DNA of 64,000 bases from Icerya purchasi (lineage: Eukaryota > Arthropoda > Insecta > Hemiptera > Monophlebidae), in the NCBI GenBank assembly GCA_039619475.1, contig CM077115.1, forward strand, positions 154,665,774 through 154,729,773, given 5' to 3'. How positions within the stretch are numbered: position 1 is the stretch's first letter; the number at the start of each line of letters is the position of its first letter. Below are positions 24,303-36,340 of this stretch, piece after piece. The notes below the pieces were generated by a model. It saw nothing but the letters and a program-made list of their open reading frames with translations. It ran no database searches and was not told the origin of the DNA. The translations under genes and the position numbers were made by a program.

Positions 24303-24613
24303 CAAGAGCGTCGCTAGCCGATAAGCCAGGGAGCGGGAGGAGATGATAGAAAGAGGATATGAGTTATAGAAAAAATAAAATTTATAAGTTGTAAAGGCTT
24401 AATATTTTACTAAATAAGAATAAAATCTTAATTAAAACATAATTTTCGTGGGTTTCTGACAAATTGTTCAACTACTTTATTATGAAAGTTTTCCAAATTG
24501 TCCATGATTACGCGCCTATGAATACTCACATGGCCAGTTGATTAAAAAGTTTCAAGGCTCCAGAGAGGGGGAGGGGGCAGCTGCCCCTCCCTGGCTCCCG
24601 TTGGCGACGCCCA
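24303..24613. mobile_element. MITE-like repeat, GCGTCGCTAGCC ends
   Basis: Starts GAGCGTCGCTAGCCGATAAG and ends TCCCGTTGGCGACGCCC. The interior (ATGATTACGCGCCTATGAAT; TGGCCAGTTGATTAAAAAGT) matches 63095-63352 in inverted orientation over about 250 bases. Non-coding. Confidence 0.6.
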
Positions 24614-26174
24614 AGTATGTATATTATTTGTTTTAAATTAAATTACATATTTTCAGGAAATATTTGTTGTGACTGAAGTTTGAAAACGGGGAAATAATTG
24701 ACAATATGAGAGAGCATAAGTTAGAAAAACTACCTTTATGGACGTGGAAACAATTGTAATTACTTTTGCAAAAAGTAAAAAGAGAAAAATTTTTATTAAA
24801 ATTTGTTCAGATATTTAGTTCTACATTATTATTTTTGCTATTTTACGGTTTACTCCAGTTCAAAAACAAAAAAAAAACAAATGTTTGGCTAATATTTGCT
24901 TTATTATAATTGCGCCTCTCTAGAGTTTCTGTGATGACAGCGAGAGATTTAAAACTCCGTCGCTGTTACTTCGGTTGTTTAAGAATTTTAATTATTTACT
25001 GCAATGTTGAATATCTACGAACGTAAATTTATTAAAATTATTATTTTTTTAAAAGTTTTTTTGTATTCGGTGTTATTTTATTGTTTTTCTAAACAAAAAG
25101 GAATGATAATAAAATTAATCGGTAATATGTTCGGGATAAAAATAGGAAATAAAAAAAATTCTCAAAAGTAATAAAAACACGAAGAGAAGAGACAAGTAGA
25201 ACATGTGTTACGAATGGAATTCTAAAGTGCATTAGAAAAATGACGAAGGAGGTGGAAGCATAAGAAGAGGTAAGAGATGTGGTAGTTATTTTATACTTTA
25301 ACGCGAAAAGAAAGTTGCAAAGCAAAAAGTAATAACGAGAAAAGTAGTACTGGAAGGGCTGTTCCAGATCATCCTTGATCAGAAAACATACCATTAACGT
25401 AGCGATATGGTCAGAATAAAATTATAGTTTTAAAAAGTACATTGGCTTCCGTGCGCTTTGAAAAAACGAAACACTTTTACGGACACACGGGGAAACATTT
25501 ATAATTACTTTTACGGTAGTTGGGAGGGTTTTTTAAAAGACCAAATAGAAATTCGAACGAAGACCGTAATAACACGGTCATTTTTGATGTTGTACCGTTA
25601 TATTTACATGGAACAGAACGATTATGGAAAAGAGAGTGAAATTTATTATGGAGAAGGAATTGCAAGATATAAAAGAGAATAGTATTTGGTCGTCGCAGCC
25701 AATCAAGTAGTTAGTTAAAGATTGTAATTTCTCAGCCATCAGTGAGTGTATAACTCTCTTCACTAGGTATATTCTTTCAAAAAAGTCGGAACTGTGTATC
25801 GTATAGAATTTGAAAATATCGAACACTCTTTTTCAAATAAAAAAAAAAAAAACTAAAAACAAGATATTGGTCAATATCGAAATTAAAAAATTAACCACAG
25901 CAATCGCTATACACACTATCGCATCAAAAAGAACAGCTAATTTTGGCGTAGAGACAATTAAAAATCAAAAGTAAGTGGAACCATTCGGATTAGCCTTCAT
26001 ATTCTGTACCATCTTACTAACTCCGCCGTTTCTAGATAGTATATTTTTTAAGAAAAAAAAGGGAAAAAAGAATGAATCAAAAAAGAGATTTATTTCATAC
26101 AAAAACGACAAAATCTTGAAAATAATTCATAGAGCAGCAAAAGATTGAACCGTTATTGATTAGTTTTTCGGGAA
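24614..26174. other. intergenic, no gene recognised
   Basis: Contains overlapping short frames on both strands at 25089-25394 and 25458-25826 without recognisable motifs. The purine-rich plus strand here looks like old retroelement 3' sequence but is not assignable. Confidence 0.5.
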
Positions 26175-26179
26175 GCCAG

Positions 26180-26280
26180 TTATCGTGGCGTAGTTGATTC
26201 GGCAATGGTGTTCCCAGTTCGGCTAGAACCGGGTTCGATTCCACACACTGACACTTTCAAAAAAAACCTCTTCGGATTTT
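26180..26280 (+). repeat. tRNA-like sequence (probable SINE head)
   Basis: A box TGGCGTAGTTG and a perfect B box GGTTCGATTCC are 46 bases apart, the spacing of a tRNA gene, followed by an A-rich tail. T-arm and acceptor pairing is poor and no clear anticodon arm forms, so this is a tRNA-derived repeat and not a working tRNA. Confidence 0.5.
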
Positions 26281-26658
26281 ACTCTATAGCAGGAGTTCCC
26301 AACCTGGGGGCACAGAGAGATGTCACGGGAGGCGCGAAAGAAAAATTAATTTAACGCGTACATTAAACATCGGACAAGGGGCGTTCAATAAATAATGCGA
26401 CATGCCTTCGAAAATGACCTTTTAAGCATCTGAAAATTCTCACAAATATCAACGAAGTAAAATTATTGTCATTTTTTGCATTAGTTGCGATGAATCCACC
26501 GATATCGTTAATTGTGCACAGTTAATAGTTTGTGTTTGTTACGTTAGTAGAGATCACATTGAAGAAGAGTTTTTGTACTCCTAACCTTTGACAGAAGGCA
26601 CTAAATCTGAAGATATATTTAATTTAGTATCTGATTTCATCGAAAAAAATGATTTGGA

Positions 26659-26979
26659 TTGGAACTTTGCACAGATGGCGCCCCTGAAATGATAAGTGTA
26701 CGATCAGGATTAGCTCAAAAGCTCAAGGAAAAGAATCCCGCAATAGTGTGTACTAATTGTTTTATTCATCGGCAAGTTTTAGCTTCCAAAACATTGCCAC
26801 AGAAATTACGTCAGACTTTGGACTTAGCTGTAAAAATCGTAAACTACATCAAGAGCAGCGCTTTAAACAGTCGATTATTTAGTTTACTTGGCGAGGATCT
26901 CGATTCTGATCACAGAGTCCTATTCCACACAGAAGTACGCTGGTTGTCTAAGGGCAACATGTTGGCTCGTCTATTATGA
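26659..26979 (+). pseudogene. hAT transposase core fragment (ZBED5/Charlie-like)
   Basis: 106-residue open frame with CTDGAPEMISVRSGLAQKLK, TNCFIHRQVLASKTLPQ and LFHTEVRWLSKGN, matching the central RNase-H-like fold of Ac/Charlie-type hAT transposases. In active relatives this region holds a catalytic Asp (in TDGAP). The frame is separated from the DESTD block by a frameshift near 26670 and ends in a stop before ELKEEVILFLEFKEKK, so no full protein is made. Confidence 0.8.
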
Positions 26980-27315
26980 ATTGAAAGAAGAGGTTATCCT
27001 CTTTCTTGAGTTCAAAGAAAAAAAAAGATTTTTTGCAAATGTTCAACAATGAACAATTTCAACGGAGGTTAACATTTTTAACTGATATATTTGATGCCTT
27101 GAATCAGCTAACTTGAAGCTTCAAGGCAGAAACGACACTCTGTAGTAAGTAACTATGATCATATTTAGGGGTTCATATTAAAGCTTCAACTTTGGGATTA
27201 AAAGTAAAAAACTGGATGAAGATATAAAAGTTGAAATACAAATTCATTTGCAAGCGCTGGAATAGGAATTTCACTGATACTCGTACTATCGAGACATTAA
27301 TTCAGAGTCAGCGAT

Positions 27316-27657
27316 ATGGCACATGACCAGAAACACATTTGTTGTCGATGTCTTACAATTACCAGAACAAGTTCAGGAAGAATTTCTAGAAATAAAGATT
27401 CGACAACGAAAAATCACTTCCATTTCTTGACATCGGAGAAATTTTGGAGCAAACGATTCCTTGTTAATTCGAAAGTTGCTTCTCTTGCTTTGAGAATACT
27501 TGTTCCTTTTTTTTCGACTTACTTATGTGAGAGAGGGTTTTCAGTTCTGGTTTTAATTAAAACTAACCAGCGAAATCGTTTTGCTGTTGATAGCGACCCG
27601 ACGATAGCTCTGGCAGAAACTGAACCTAGAATCAACCAATTGGTGCAGAGCATGTAA
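27316..27657 (+). pseudogene. hAT C-terminal dimerisation domain fragment
   Basis: 113-residue frame with the hATC hallmarks LALRILVPFFSTYLCERGFS, LIKTNQRNRFAVD and TEPRINQLVQ. The domain mediates transposase dimers in the family. It is fragmentary and cut off from the core. Confidence 0.8.
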
Positions 27658-27988
27658 GCTCAAGTATCTCATTAGTACTCTAATTATAATAAATTATTTC
27701 GATAAAGAACGTTTTAAATTTGGTTAAAGTTTACTATTTTCTACAACTTAGAATTAAAATAAATAAGTGTCGTTGAACTAATGAACGTTTTTTTTTTTAA
27801 TGAAAAAATTAAGGGTGGCATGGAAATGTTATTTATAATTCGGGGAGGGGACTCGACGAAAAAAAGGTTGGGAAACCCTGCTCTATAGAATGATTCGGGT
27901 GAAGATGAAACTGACGGAACGAGAGACTTTTTTAAAGGAAGAGAAACAATTATTATAAAAAAAAAAATCATTAAATACATATTTTTAA

Positions 27989-28115
27989 CTTATTGTTTCT
28001 GTCACTTTAACATATAATATTATAAATTACATTTACACAAGACGATTAATTTATATATTTATATAACCCAACGCGCTTCGAAGTCAACAATTCATGATCA
28101 CGGAGTGTTATTAAA
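27989..28115. repeat. left arm of palindromic MITE
   Basis: Inverted partner of 29923-30061. For example ACGCGCTTCGAAGTC and TTCATGATCACGG here match ACGCGTTTCGAAGTC and TTCATGATCACGG in the complement of the right arm. Together the arms form a foldback of about 125 bp. Confidence 0.75.
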
Positions 28116-28246
28116 AGTTTTTTTTTTTTTTTTTTGGGCTCGTCAACCAAGGATTTTTACCCAGAAACAAAAGGTAAGGAAATAAGTCGGTTATATTTTG
28201 ATTCGATCAGAAATTTTAACTAAAAAGGAACAAATAGCAGGAATAA

Positions 28247-28621
28247 TTAGTGGGGAAGGAAAGGACAGGATATAGGATGCACAATAAGGGGTAGGAAGAC
28301 CAAGCTTAAGCAAATAAGAATATAAGGCAGAACGCTCCACGGAGAGAAATGAACACTGTGGAAGAATACATGATCGGCGTCGCAAATAACTGCATCATCC
28401 GGATGATGGAGAGGACAGTGTGGAGAAGAAATCAAGGAAAAACGAAATTTAGATAATGGCAGCAAAGAATGGCCAAAGCGCATACGAACAACGGAAACAA
28501 CATCAGAACGCTGAAGGGAGGGATGCAAAAGAATCCATGAATATGAAGGAAGAGTAGGCTGAACTAACAGATGAAATGAATAATTATTAGAAAAGGAGGA
28601 AGCGTAAATATCCGATACCAA
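28247..28621 (-). pseudogene. C-terminal domain fragment of non-LTR copy 1
   Basis: 124-residue frame containing DIYASSFSNNYSFHLLVQPT, RSDVVSVVRMRFGHSLLPL and CDADHVFF, the conserved C-terminal region of the group. It then shifts to a second frame (28191-28385) that continues SVERSALYSYLLKLGLPTPY. Confidence 0.7.
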
Positions 28622-28657
28622 TACCTGATATGAAAACTTTTACAAATTGATAGGAGG

Positions 28658-29164
28658 TTATCGGATGGAATTTTTTATAAAAAAAAGACGAGAGGAAGCA
28701 GCAGCAGCCCGAGTATCAAAGAATATCAGCCGCTTCATTACCAAATATGCCCGAGTGGCTAGGTACCCACAGCAAATCAATATTGATTGAATCGAGATAG
28801 GAAAGATTGTGAATGAGTGAACGTATGCGGAGGATAACAAAGTGTCATACGAATGATCAGGAAGAGGAGAGGATATGGCCTGAAGGGCGCTCGAAGAGCC
28901 AGAGATAATTAAAAATTTAGAGGAAAATTGATTCGAGGAAATGAAAATAATAGAGCGAAGGATGGTCAATAATTCGTTTATGAATATGGAACAGAAATAA
29001 GGAAGGTTTTGATTCTGAGAGGTTAAAATCAAGAAGGATAAAGGGAGCGCCAACACCACCAGGCCTCCTCGAACCATCTGCGTAAATGGTAACATGAGAG
29101 TGAAATAGGGAAATAGTGCTGTAGAATACCTGTTTAATTGCGGCTTGGAGGAGATTTTTTGCAA
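28658..29164 (-). pseudogene. RNase H domain fragment of non-LTR copy 1
   Basis: 168-residue frame. The order MVRGGLVVLALPLSFLILTS (shifted form of the DGSR...GGVGA strand), GSSSALQAISSPLP and ILICCGYLATRAYLVMKRLI matches an RNase H domain whose catalytic Asp/His positions are now lost or shifted. The RNase H of this group removes RNA during reverse transcription. The frame ends at a stop that is shared with the copy at 46947-47597. Confidence 0.7.
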
Positions 29165-29395
29165 ATGAGGGAAGGATAAATATACCTTAGAAAGATGACA
29201 GATATCAGCGAAGTCGAAGGAAAAATAAGGGAAATTATTGAAAGGGATAATATACGGCCAAAATGAACCGAGACGATGTGAAATAAAAACCAGAATAGAA
29301 GTTTTGCTGGGAGTGAAGCGCTAGCTGTTATAAATCGAAAGGTAAGACTGAACAAGAGTAGAGGATGCGAGAGGAAGACGTTTAACAAGGAAACG

Positions 29396-29888
29396 TTAGC
29401 CTAAATAAGATCTACGAATGGATAGGGGTGACGAACTGGATTCAGCAAGAATAGCAGGGGTTGGAGATGATTTAAGAGCGCCAAGACAGAGACGAAGGCA
29501 AGAATTTTGAATTACATCTAGTTTGGAAAGACGTGTCTTGGACGCACTACCATAAATAGAAGAACAATAATCAAATTTGGAACGGATAATAGAGTTGTAA
29601 AGAAAAATAAGGATATAAGGATTATCGTTACCCCATTTAGTTGTCGACAGAGCTTTCAGCAAGTTTAACCTTTTAATAGTAGAAGCAGAAAGATATCTGT
29701 TCAAGGAAAGATAAACGAGTATTAAGAAATATACCAAGATAACAGAAGCAATTAACAGGAGAAACAGATATATTGTTTAAGGATAGATTAACCAAAGCAG
29801 TGTTACAGGGACGGAGGGTAAAAATAGTATAAGAAGACTTAGAGGGAGAAATTGAAAGATTAATTAAGGAGAGAGAATGTTCCGGCAC
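29396..29888 (-). pseudogene. RT thumb fragment of non-LTR copy 1
   Basis: Two overlapping frames (29673-29888 and 29396-29737) encode the end of the reverse transcriptase: LISPSK-type palm remnant, YLGIFLNTRLSFLEQI, then the thumb, FDYCSSIYGSASKTRLSKLD, and LRLCLGALKSSPTPAILAES. A frameshift separates them. Confidence 0.8.
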
Positions 29889-29922
29889 AATGAGCGAATA
29901 AATTTACATTTCAGTCTGTCTT

Positions 29923-30061
29923 TATTAAATTTATAACATTTTAATAACATCCCGTGATCATGAATCATTCGACTTCGAAACGCGTTGAGTTATGTAAGTA
30001 TATAAATTAATCGATATTAGTGTAATTTATTTATTATATGTTAAAAAAAAAAACAATAACC
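29923..30061. repeat. right arm of palindromic MITE
   Basis: Reverse complement of 27989-28115 with scattered mismatches and a longer A run. With the retroelement and one TTATTAAA removed, the two arms would close on a loop of roughly ten bases. Confidence 0.75.
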
Positions 30062-33000
30062 AACACGTTCCGTAAATGAGCCGATTACGGAATACAATTA
30101 AAACGAAAGTATTTATTGAAATATGTGTTATGTAAATTAGTAACGCTGTTATTTTAATATTCTTGCAACTAGGTGAGGTGTGCAGATATAAATAATAAAC
30201 ATTTTTTCATATTTGTTTTCGAAAAGGGTCGAATTTTTCGCTCTCGTCAAAATGTTGAACCGTAACCGATTAAGTTGCAAGGTTTTAGCGTATAAACGAA
30301 GGGAAAATAAGAAACGTGGACGGGAGAGAGAAGCGAACAGCTGTTCCCGTAAGATAGCGTAGAATTATTAACGACCTTAGAGACCTTAGCTGTATTCGGA
30401 GACTGGGCACGCCGGTTTGGCGCCTATTGATTTTTCGCTACCGTTTGCCGCCAGCGTACACACTTCTGTTAATCCTGTTCCGTCGAGAACTGAACAAAAT
30501 TTTTACAAATGACACACTACTCTGATGCACAAGTGTGTCGTCCCCGATGATTGGCTTTTTAATTCGAATATAAAACATTTCGCTCGCACATTTGCATTGA
30601 AAATTCCGTTGCTTAACATCGATCCATTATGTAGAACAAACGCGCATAGACGCACACTTACATGAAGCGCATAGGCGGATTACTAAGGTCAATTCTCTTT
30701 CTCAGCTTTATTCGCTGCACATACGAGCAACTTTATCAGCGTGAAAAATAATTTGCGAAACTAATTAAATCGGTTTGTCGATTTTACATATTTATCGGTA
30801 ACCGACTAGTGTAATTTACGATAAAATTCTGATACGAATCGAAAAAAACCGAAAAACATTTTAAACACACGCGATATACAATAATTTGTACGTTCCCGCC
30901 GCCGTATGTTTGGACTAATTTCGAACACTTTACGGACGAATTTAGATTTTTCCGTTAATAATCACACCCTACACGTTAATAAAAGGATAGAAGTATAGTT
31001 TCCGAGGGTGCTGCGAAGTATTTTGGATTTCAACGAACGCTACTAGAAACAACAACGCGTGCTATTTTTATTTTCACCTCTGCTTACCAAAAATAACTTC
31101 TTCAAAATAATATATTTACGAAATAGTAAGGAAAAAAAAAAATGATAAATAATCTTATCGCAGGAACCTTTTTCAGGCGAGGTACTTAGCCGGAAAAATG
31201 CAAATTCGAGAACTGACGTGTCGCGGCGAACGCGAAATCATTCGCGCGTTAATTTTTTTTTGTTTTCAATTGAAGATGAACCTAGTCTAAAAACGTTTCT
31301 GCTATCGGATTATTAATAATTTTTGTTTGTTTACTGTTTAGGGTGTATTATTCCAAAAAGTAATGTTAAAATACTTATACGATGTTGGCAGCGCATTCGA
31401 GTTCATAAAATAAAAACCACGACGCAGTATTCGGTTATTTCAAATGAGAAACACGGATGTGACATGCCCGGAACATAAGACACAGTCAGCAATGCGATAA
31501 AACCTTAATCGTGGCGCGGACGGTGCGGAAGTATTGCACGCGTGAATTCGATTAATCTTTTTGGTCCCCGGCGACGTTAACTAAAAGAAGTCTCTAAGAA
31601 GACTCTTTTCTTTCGAATGTTGTTTATTCTGCTTGTAATAACACACAGAGGGGAGCAGCGGAAAATGTAAAAACGGACGAAAACTCGGATGTCTGCGGTG
31701 TACGTCAAAATTTTCAATTTGCGTATGATGCGAGGAACTGCTCTCAGGTAGACGCAGGAATTTTTTTCAAATTTCATTTTGGATTTGCTAAATTTTATTT
31801 TTCGAACGATGTTGTGTACTGTACTAAAACTAGCAAAAGCAGTGCAATTTTTTAATAACGCGATATTTCATCGTTGTTAATATTGTCGATTTTAAACATT
31901 CGTGTTTCCGCTTTGCCGATATTTACGTATTATTGGGAAGTCGGAATAGCCCTGCAGGCAGGCCCCATTCTGAGACTAGGACACAATGGAAAAACACCGC
32001 TGAATCTCTGAATAAGAATTTTCAGGTGAATGTTTTGTTAAAATTAAATCGTAAAGTCGTAAATTGTAGATCTAGGAAAAAAAGAGTTTGAAAAAAATTG
32101 TCAAGCTTTTCATTTTAAGGACGAAGATGGATGAAAGTTTGCAGCAAACAAATACGAATAGAACAAAAACAATTATTTCCTAAAAAAAAAAAATACAGTC
32201 GAATTGAATACCTCCTCTTTTTTTGAAGTCGGTTAAAAAGAGAAAAAAATGAATGTGCCTCGGAGCACAGGGCAGAAGTAAAATTTGAAATCGGTTTCCC
32301 CAATTTCGATTTAAAGTTATAGTATTAGTACCGAGTTCACCAAGAGTAAAAACCAAATGGGGAGATCTGTGGTTCTCATAAACACATATCGATAAAGTTT
32401 CATTAAAAGAAAAACAAAAACAAATAAAAAATGAATATGTATTTGTTTTATTAATGTTTTCATTGATTATTGGATTCTATAAAAGATACAATAGATTTAT
32501 GGTAACTAAAATATGAAATGTAAAGGTTTTTTTATGTAATTTTATCAATACATGTCTAGAAAATACTGCATTGCCGTTCATTCATCTGGATTATCATTAA
32601 TACTTAATTGAAATTCGGTTTGGAGAAATTCTATTAAAGGGCAAAAAAAATTGCAAAGTTAACGTTAAAAACCCCATCTAATATATCATTGGAAGTGTAT
32701 GTAAATTTTCTTCTTTAAATAACCTTGAGCCATCGGGGGAGTGAAAGGGAGTAATCTTCTATGTATAAATTTAATTAGATCACGGACACTTCGATTTTTT
32801 GATAAATATAAATGGCGAATATTATAATTTCTTTTCCATCTTCCGTCTTACATTGAACAGTACATATATGATTCCCAATATCTCATCATTCATCATTGTT
32901 GTTACTGGTCCTAGGACTGGTTTTATTCCATGATAAGTGTGTCTTCCAGCACAACCGATTGTTTGGCCAAAATCTAATTGCGTAACATTGTGTGTATATT

Positions 33001-33342
33001 AACATATCAATATAAGAAGTGTAACAATATTTGACTTATCGTTTCTATGACAATAAACTGCAACCCCTCCTACTCGAACGTTCTGTGGCGTTCAGATTTC
33101 ACGGTGCAATCGAAATTAGGTATGCCGATATTATCGTCATTATTCATGCACGTTTCTGTTAAGATTAAAATGCGGCTTGCTTCAGTTACAGTTCCTTTGA
33201 GATTTTTTTTTTTTTTAGCATCGCCAGTCGAGGGGGCATTACCCAAAGTTCCTTTGAAATCATTGATATTCTCTCTGTATGTTCTCGATTTTTCCGATTA
33301 TTTATATCCGCTTTGAGAATCTTCATTTTTGTTTTCATTTTT

Positions 33343-33378
<36 letters not shown>

Positions 33379-33475
33379 ATCGATGCTATCTTTTTCCGAT
33401 TTTTATGTTTGATTAATTTATGATATTTTAAGTTCTAATAAATTTATTTTCGTTTTTTTTTTTATTTTTTAAATA
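30062..33475. other. long stretch without recognised gene
   Basis: Base composition is less extreme than around it, with many CpG dinucleotides at 30180-31560 (for example CACGCCGGTTTGGCGCC near 30407). Short frames at 31577-31777, 32115-32303 and 33047-33316 have no recognisable domain. It could be regulatory sequence or exons of an unseen gene, but nothing proves it. A CT microsatellite followed by TA lies at 33345-33377. Confidence 0.5.
33345..33377. repeat. CT then TA microsatellite
   Basis: About ten CT units followed by about six TA units. Confidence 0.95.
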
Positions 33476-33486
33476 TATCTCAAAGT

Positions 33487-33769
33487 AGACAGCGTGATAG
33501 CCTAGTGGTTAAGATGCTTGGCTACCAAATCAGAGGTCACGAGTTCGAGATTTGTCTCGTCCCAGATCCAAGTCGCCCCCAAGTTTACCCAACCTGAAAT
33601 TGAATTCGGTACCAGAGAAATCTGGGAAGGTGAAGGCGGATAATGCAAAAGTAGAAAGAAACTGGCCCCATTATTCTCCTTAGATCCATTAGAACCTTAA
33701 GTAAATTATGAAAACCTTAACTTCACAATCCATGATACTCTATCAAGGATATATGGGACTTTACTTATT
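33487..33769 (+). mobile_element. tRNA-derived SINE with 11-bp target duplication
   Basis: Target duplication TATCTCAAAGT at 33476-33486 and 33770-33780. The head has A box TAGCCTAGTGG and a weaker B box AGTTCGAGATT. The body is tRNA-unrelated (for example CCAGATCCAAGTCGCCCCCA and GAAACTGGCCCCATTATTCT), 283 bp in total. SINEs are copied by Pol III and inserted by a partner LINE. It has no coding capacity. Confidence 0.8.
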
Positions 33770-33780
33770 TATCTCAAAGT

Positions 33781-34489
33781 GGTATAAAATGCAATAACAT
33801 GCAACATAAATTTTAATTCAATATATACGACTGGCTACGTGTCTATTACGAATTTTCAGATGTATTAAAAATTCTATTAGGGTTATTCATAACGTACGCT
33901 CGCTCGTTTTTCGTGTTAACTCCCGATAAATTTATTTATTTATAAGGCGCATCTAAAGAAGTTTCACGTTAAAAGGAAGGCAGATTTTGTCGCTATTATT
34001 TTCGAGAATAACTCGAACGAATTCAGACGAACAGACATTAAAAAAGGTCATGGTACGAAGACTCGAAGGACTTGTGCAATGATATTTAGCCGTAGACGGT
34101 TGGTGGCCGTAGGGAAAACAGGTTTTATAGAGCGGTCTCTTTTTATTTTACGCGAAAGTTTACCTTATCAGTGAATTTATATGAAGAAAGCTAACAACTT
34201 CTGCAAAAAGAATAGAGAAGTGTGTGCAGCTGTGCTTGCAACACAGCCTCGCAAGTAAAATATATATTATATAAACCCGATAATTTTATGATTTCAAAAC
34301 ACCTACTTTTTTGATCGAGGTGATTTTTGTTGAACAAATTATTTTATTTCCGCTTATTTAAACATTTTTTTTTTTAAATTATCGATTTTTCTTTATCTCC
34401 TACATTGGTCGACTTTTTTTTTAAGGAAAATTACCTGCTTGGTTCGTATCTGTTTCGGTTTTCTTTTTCGACACGTTAATAAAAATCAT
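33781..34489. other. no gene recognised
   Basis: AT-rich, no domain or repeat recognised. Confidence 0.6.
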
Positions 34490-35275
34490 TGCGGGAGAGA
34501 ATCAATCAGAGGATCCGAAATTAATAAACTAAAAGTAGGAATCATTGGCAAAGAGGGAAATGATGAAATATAAGAAACGTAATAAATTGTGAAAATCCTG
34601 AATATTAGCATATAATAATAAGTACCGATGCGAGAGATGGACGTTTAAAGAGATTATGATTGAAATCACAGTAACAACTTCATCCTTCGGATGAAGAGAA
34701 AACCCGAAGAAGACGTTAGACGAAAGTGCGAGTAAAATATCAATGTATTTAAGGCGTAAGCAAATAACAGAAACGATAGCAGAACACCGAAGTAGAGGAA
34801 AATCATAGAATCGTGGAAAGGTTCGGATTAGGTTAGGCAGACAAGTAGAGAGAGACATATATTAGAAAAGGACGAAACAAAATGTAGAATGAAACTTTTC
34901 CAGAAGAAAAAGAAGGTTCGAACCTGGGACTTTAGGGGAAAACGCGCTAGGAAGCAGCAACTAGAGAATCCGTCGTTTCATTATCAACATAAATTGAACA
35001 CAGATAACAAATGAGGGTATGTGAAGAACGATAAGGTCACAAGACTAAGTTAGAAGATGGGGTCCGTGTGGCTTGAAGAGCACTCATGTAATCAGAAATA
35101 ATTAAATAATTGGAGAAAAAACAATAGGAGAAAATGTAAGTAATCGAACATGGGATAGCCGTTAGTTCGATTATAAATATCGAGCAAAATGCGGCAAGTT
35201 GGAAAGAATCAGGGAAGAATGCCCGGGAGATTGAAAATAAACTTTAGAATATTATTAATAGTCCATGGAAACAAT
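34490..35275 (-). mobile_element. old I/R1-group non-LTR fragment
   Basis: The minus-strand frame at 34529-34858 reads LPNLIRTFPRFYDFPLLRCS then AIVSVICLRLKYIDILLALS, the same C-terminal region as in the 28-kb element but strongly diverged. Upstream, at about 34920-35120, there are RNase-H-like remains. No clear poly(A) remains. Confidence 0.6.
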
Positions 35276-35503
35276 TTTTTTTTTTTAATAATTAATTTCT
35301 AGTTTCGTATGCATGATTATTTAGTAAAATAACATATATATGTTAAATATATTATTTTTAAAAGATAAAAAAACTATTTAGGACTGTATGCAATAACATA
35401 CGTTATTAATGTTGTTATCTAGAGTAGATTTTTGTGACGTTAAAAATTTTAATCTTTTTACGCTTTCAGCTTCATAAAATGCCAAAAAACAATAATTACG
35501 ATT

Positions 35504-36340
35504 TTTTTTTTTTTATTATTTTTTTTTTTGTGCTCGTCAACCAGGGACCTCACTCAGAAACAATAGGAACAAGAGTTGTAACTAATTAAAACTTATTTCG
35601 ATCGGAAATGGCAGAAATAAAGGAATCAATGGCAGGAACAACAGCCTAAGACGAAATGGACAATATATAGGAAGCACAGTAGGGATCAGGAAGCCTTGAC
35701 TTTAAAAGGAGTAAATAAAGGGAAGAACGTTCCGCTGAAAGAGCAGAACACTCAAAGACAATGTGATGAGCATCGCAAACAACTGCTTCGTTAGAATATA
35801 GAGGACACAATAAGGAGAGGAAACCAAAAAGAGACGATAACGAGAAGAGGGCAATAGAACAATAACAGAACGTGGAAAAGAAGGGAATTCTGAGAACCAA
35901 GAATTAGTAGGAAGATTAGGTTGAATTGAAAGGTAGAAGGAACTATCATTGGTAAAAGAGGAAGGGTACATATCCGACCAAAATTTAAAGTGAAATTTCT
36001 TACTTAGGACAATAGAGTAGTACTATGGATCTTTTTAAAGTAAAAGCGGGAGCGGGCAGCAACCTGAGCCAAAGCATCCGCTATTCCGTTACCTTCGAAG
36101 CCTTTATGACACCAGGAACCCGCAGAAAATCGACGCGGGTAGAGTGATGAAAGGAAAGATTGTGTATGGGAGATCGTATACGAAGAATGATGAAGTCTGA
36201 AGAGGGAGGGGGAAGAGGTAAACTGATAGCCTGAAGGAGACACTAATGAAGTCAGATATTATCAGATAGTGGGAAAAGTTACGATTGGAGGAAATATAAA
36301 TAATTGCATGTGGGACAGTCATTAATTCATTTGTGAAAAT
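35504..36340 (-). mobile_element. second old I/R1-group non-LTR fragment
   Basis: T run at 35504-35530 (poly(A) of the minus strand) next to GTGCTCGTCAACCAGGGAC, the same 3' end as the 28-kb and 46-kb elements. The frames include CDAHHIVFECSALSAERSSL and YLLLLKSRLPDPYCASYILS (35646-35900), and an RNase H piece SWCHKGFEGNGIADALAQVA (36004-36243) with the Glu-Gly-Asn and Asp of the HxGxxGNExAD motif. Diverged from the other copies and frameshifted. Confidence 0.75.

Larger units (their letters stand above)
26290..27880 (+). mobile_element. hAT element copy B (catalytic half retained)
   Basis: Terminal inverted repeats CAGGAGTTCCCAACC (26290) and CAGGGTTTCCCAACC (complement of 27866-27880). Perfect 8-bp target duplication CTCTATAG at 26282-26289 and 27881-27888. 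Inside, in changing frames, are CDESTDIVNCAQL (about 26487), which holds the first catalytic Asp, TEGTKSEDIFNLVSDFIEKN, CTDGAPEMISVRSG (26668), HTEVRWLSKGNML, and the C-terminal dimerisation domain with TYLCERGFSVLV and RINQLVQSM. The N-terminal BED finger is missing. Same family as 5093-7136, in opposite orientation. Confidence 0.88.
28118..29922 (-). mobile_element. I/R1-group non-LTR retrotransposon, 5' truncated (copy 1)
   Basis: Minus-strand element with poly(A) (T run at 28118-28135 on the plus strand) next to a GGTTGACGAGCCC 3' end. From 5' to 3' it encodes the end of a reverse transcriptase (CFCYLGIFLNTRLSF; then SIIRSKFDYCSSIYGSASKT and RLSKLDVIQNSCLRLCLG), an RNase H domain (SSALQAISSPLPDHS and ARAAAASSR), and the C-terminal domain (RSDVVSVVRMRFGHSLLPLS; CDADHVFF). 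Several frameshifts break it. An 8-bp TTATTAAA at 28108-28115 and 29923-29930 is a plausible target duplication. It sits at the centre of a palindromic MITE. Confidence 0.85.

Noticed and set aside
26180..26260. Functional tRNA gene
   Set aside because: A and B boxes are good, but the T and acceptor stems do not pair and no anticodon arm is clear; better seen as a SINE head.
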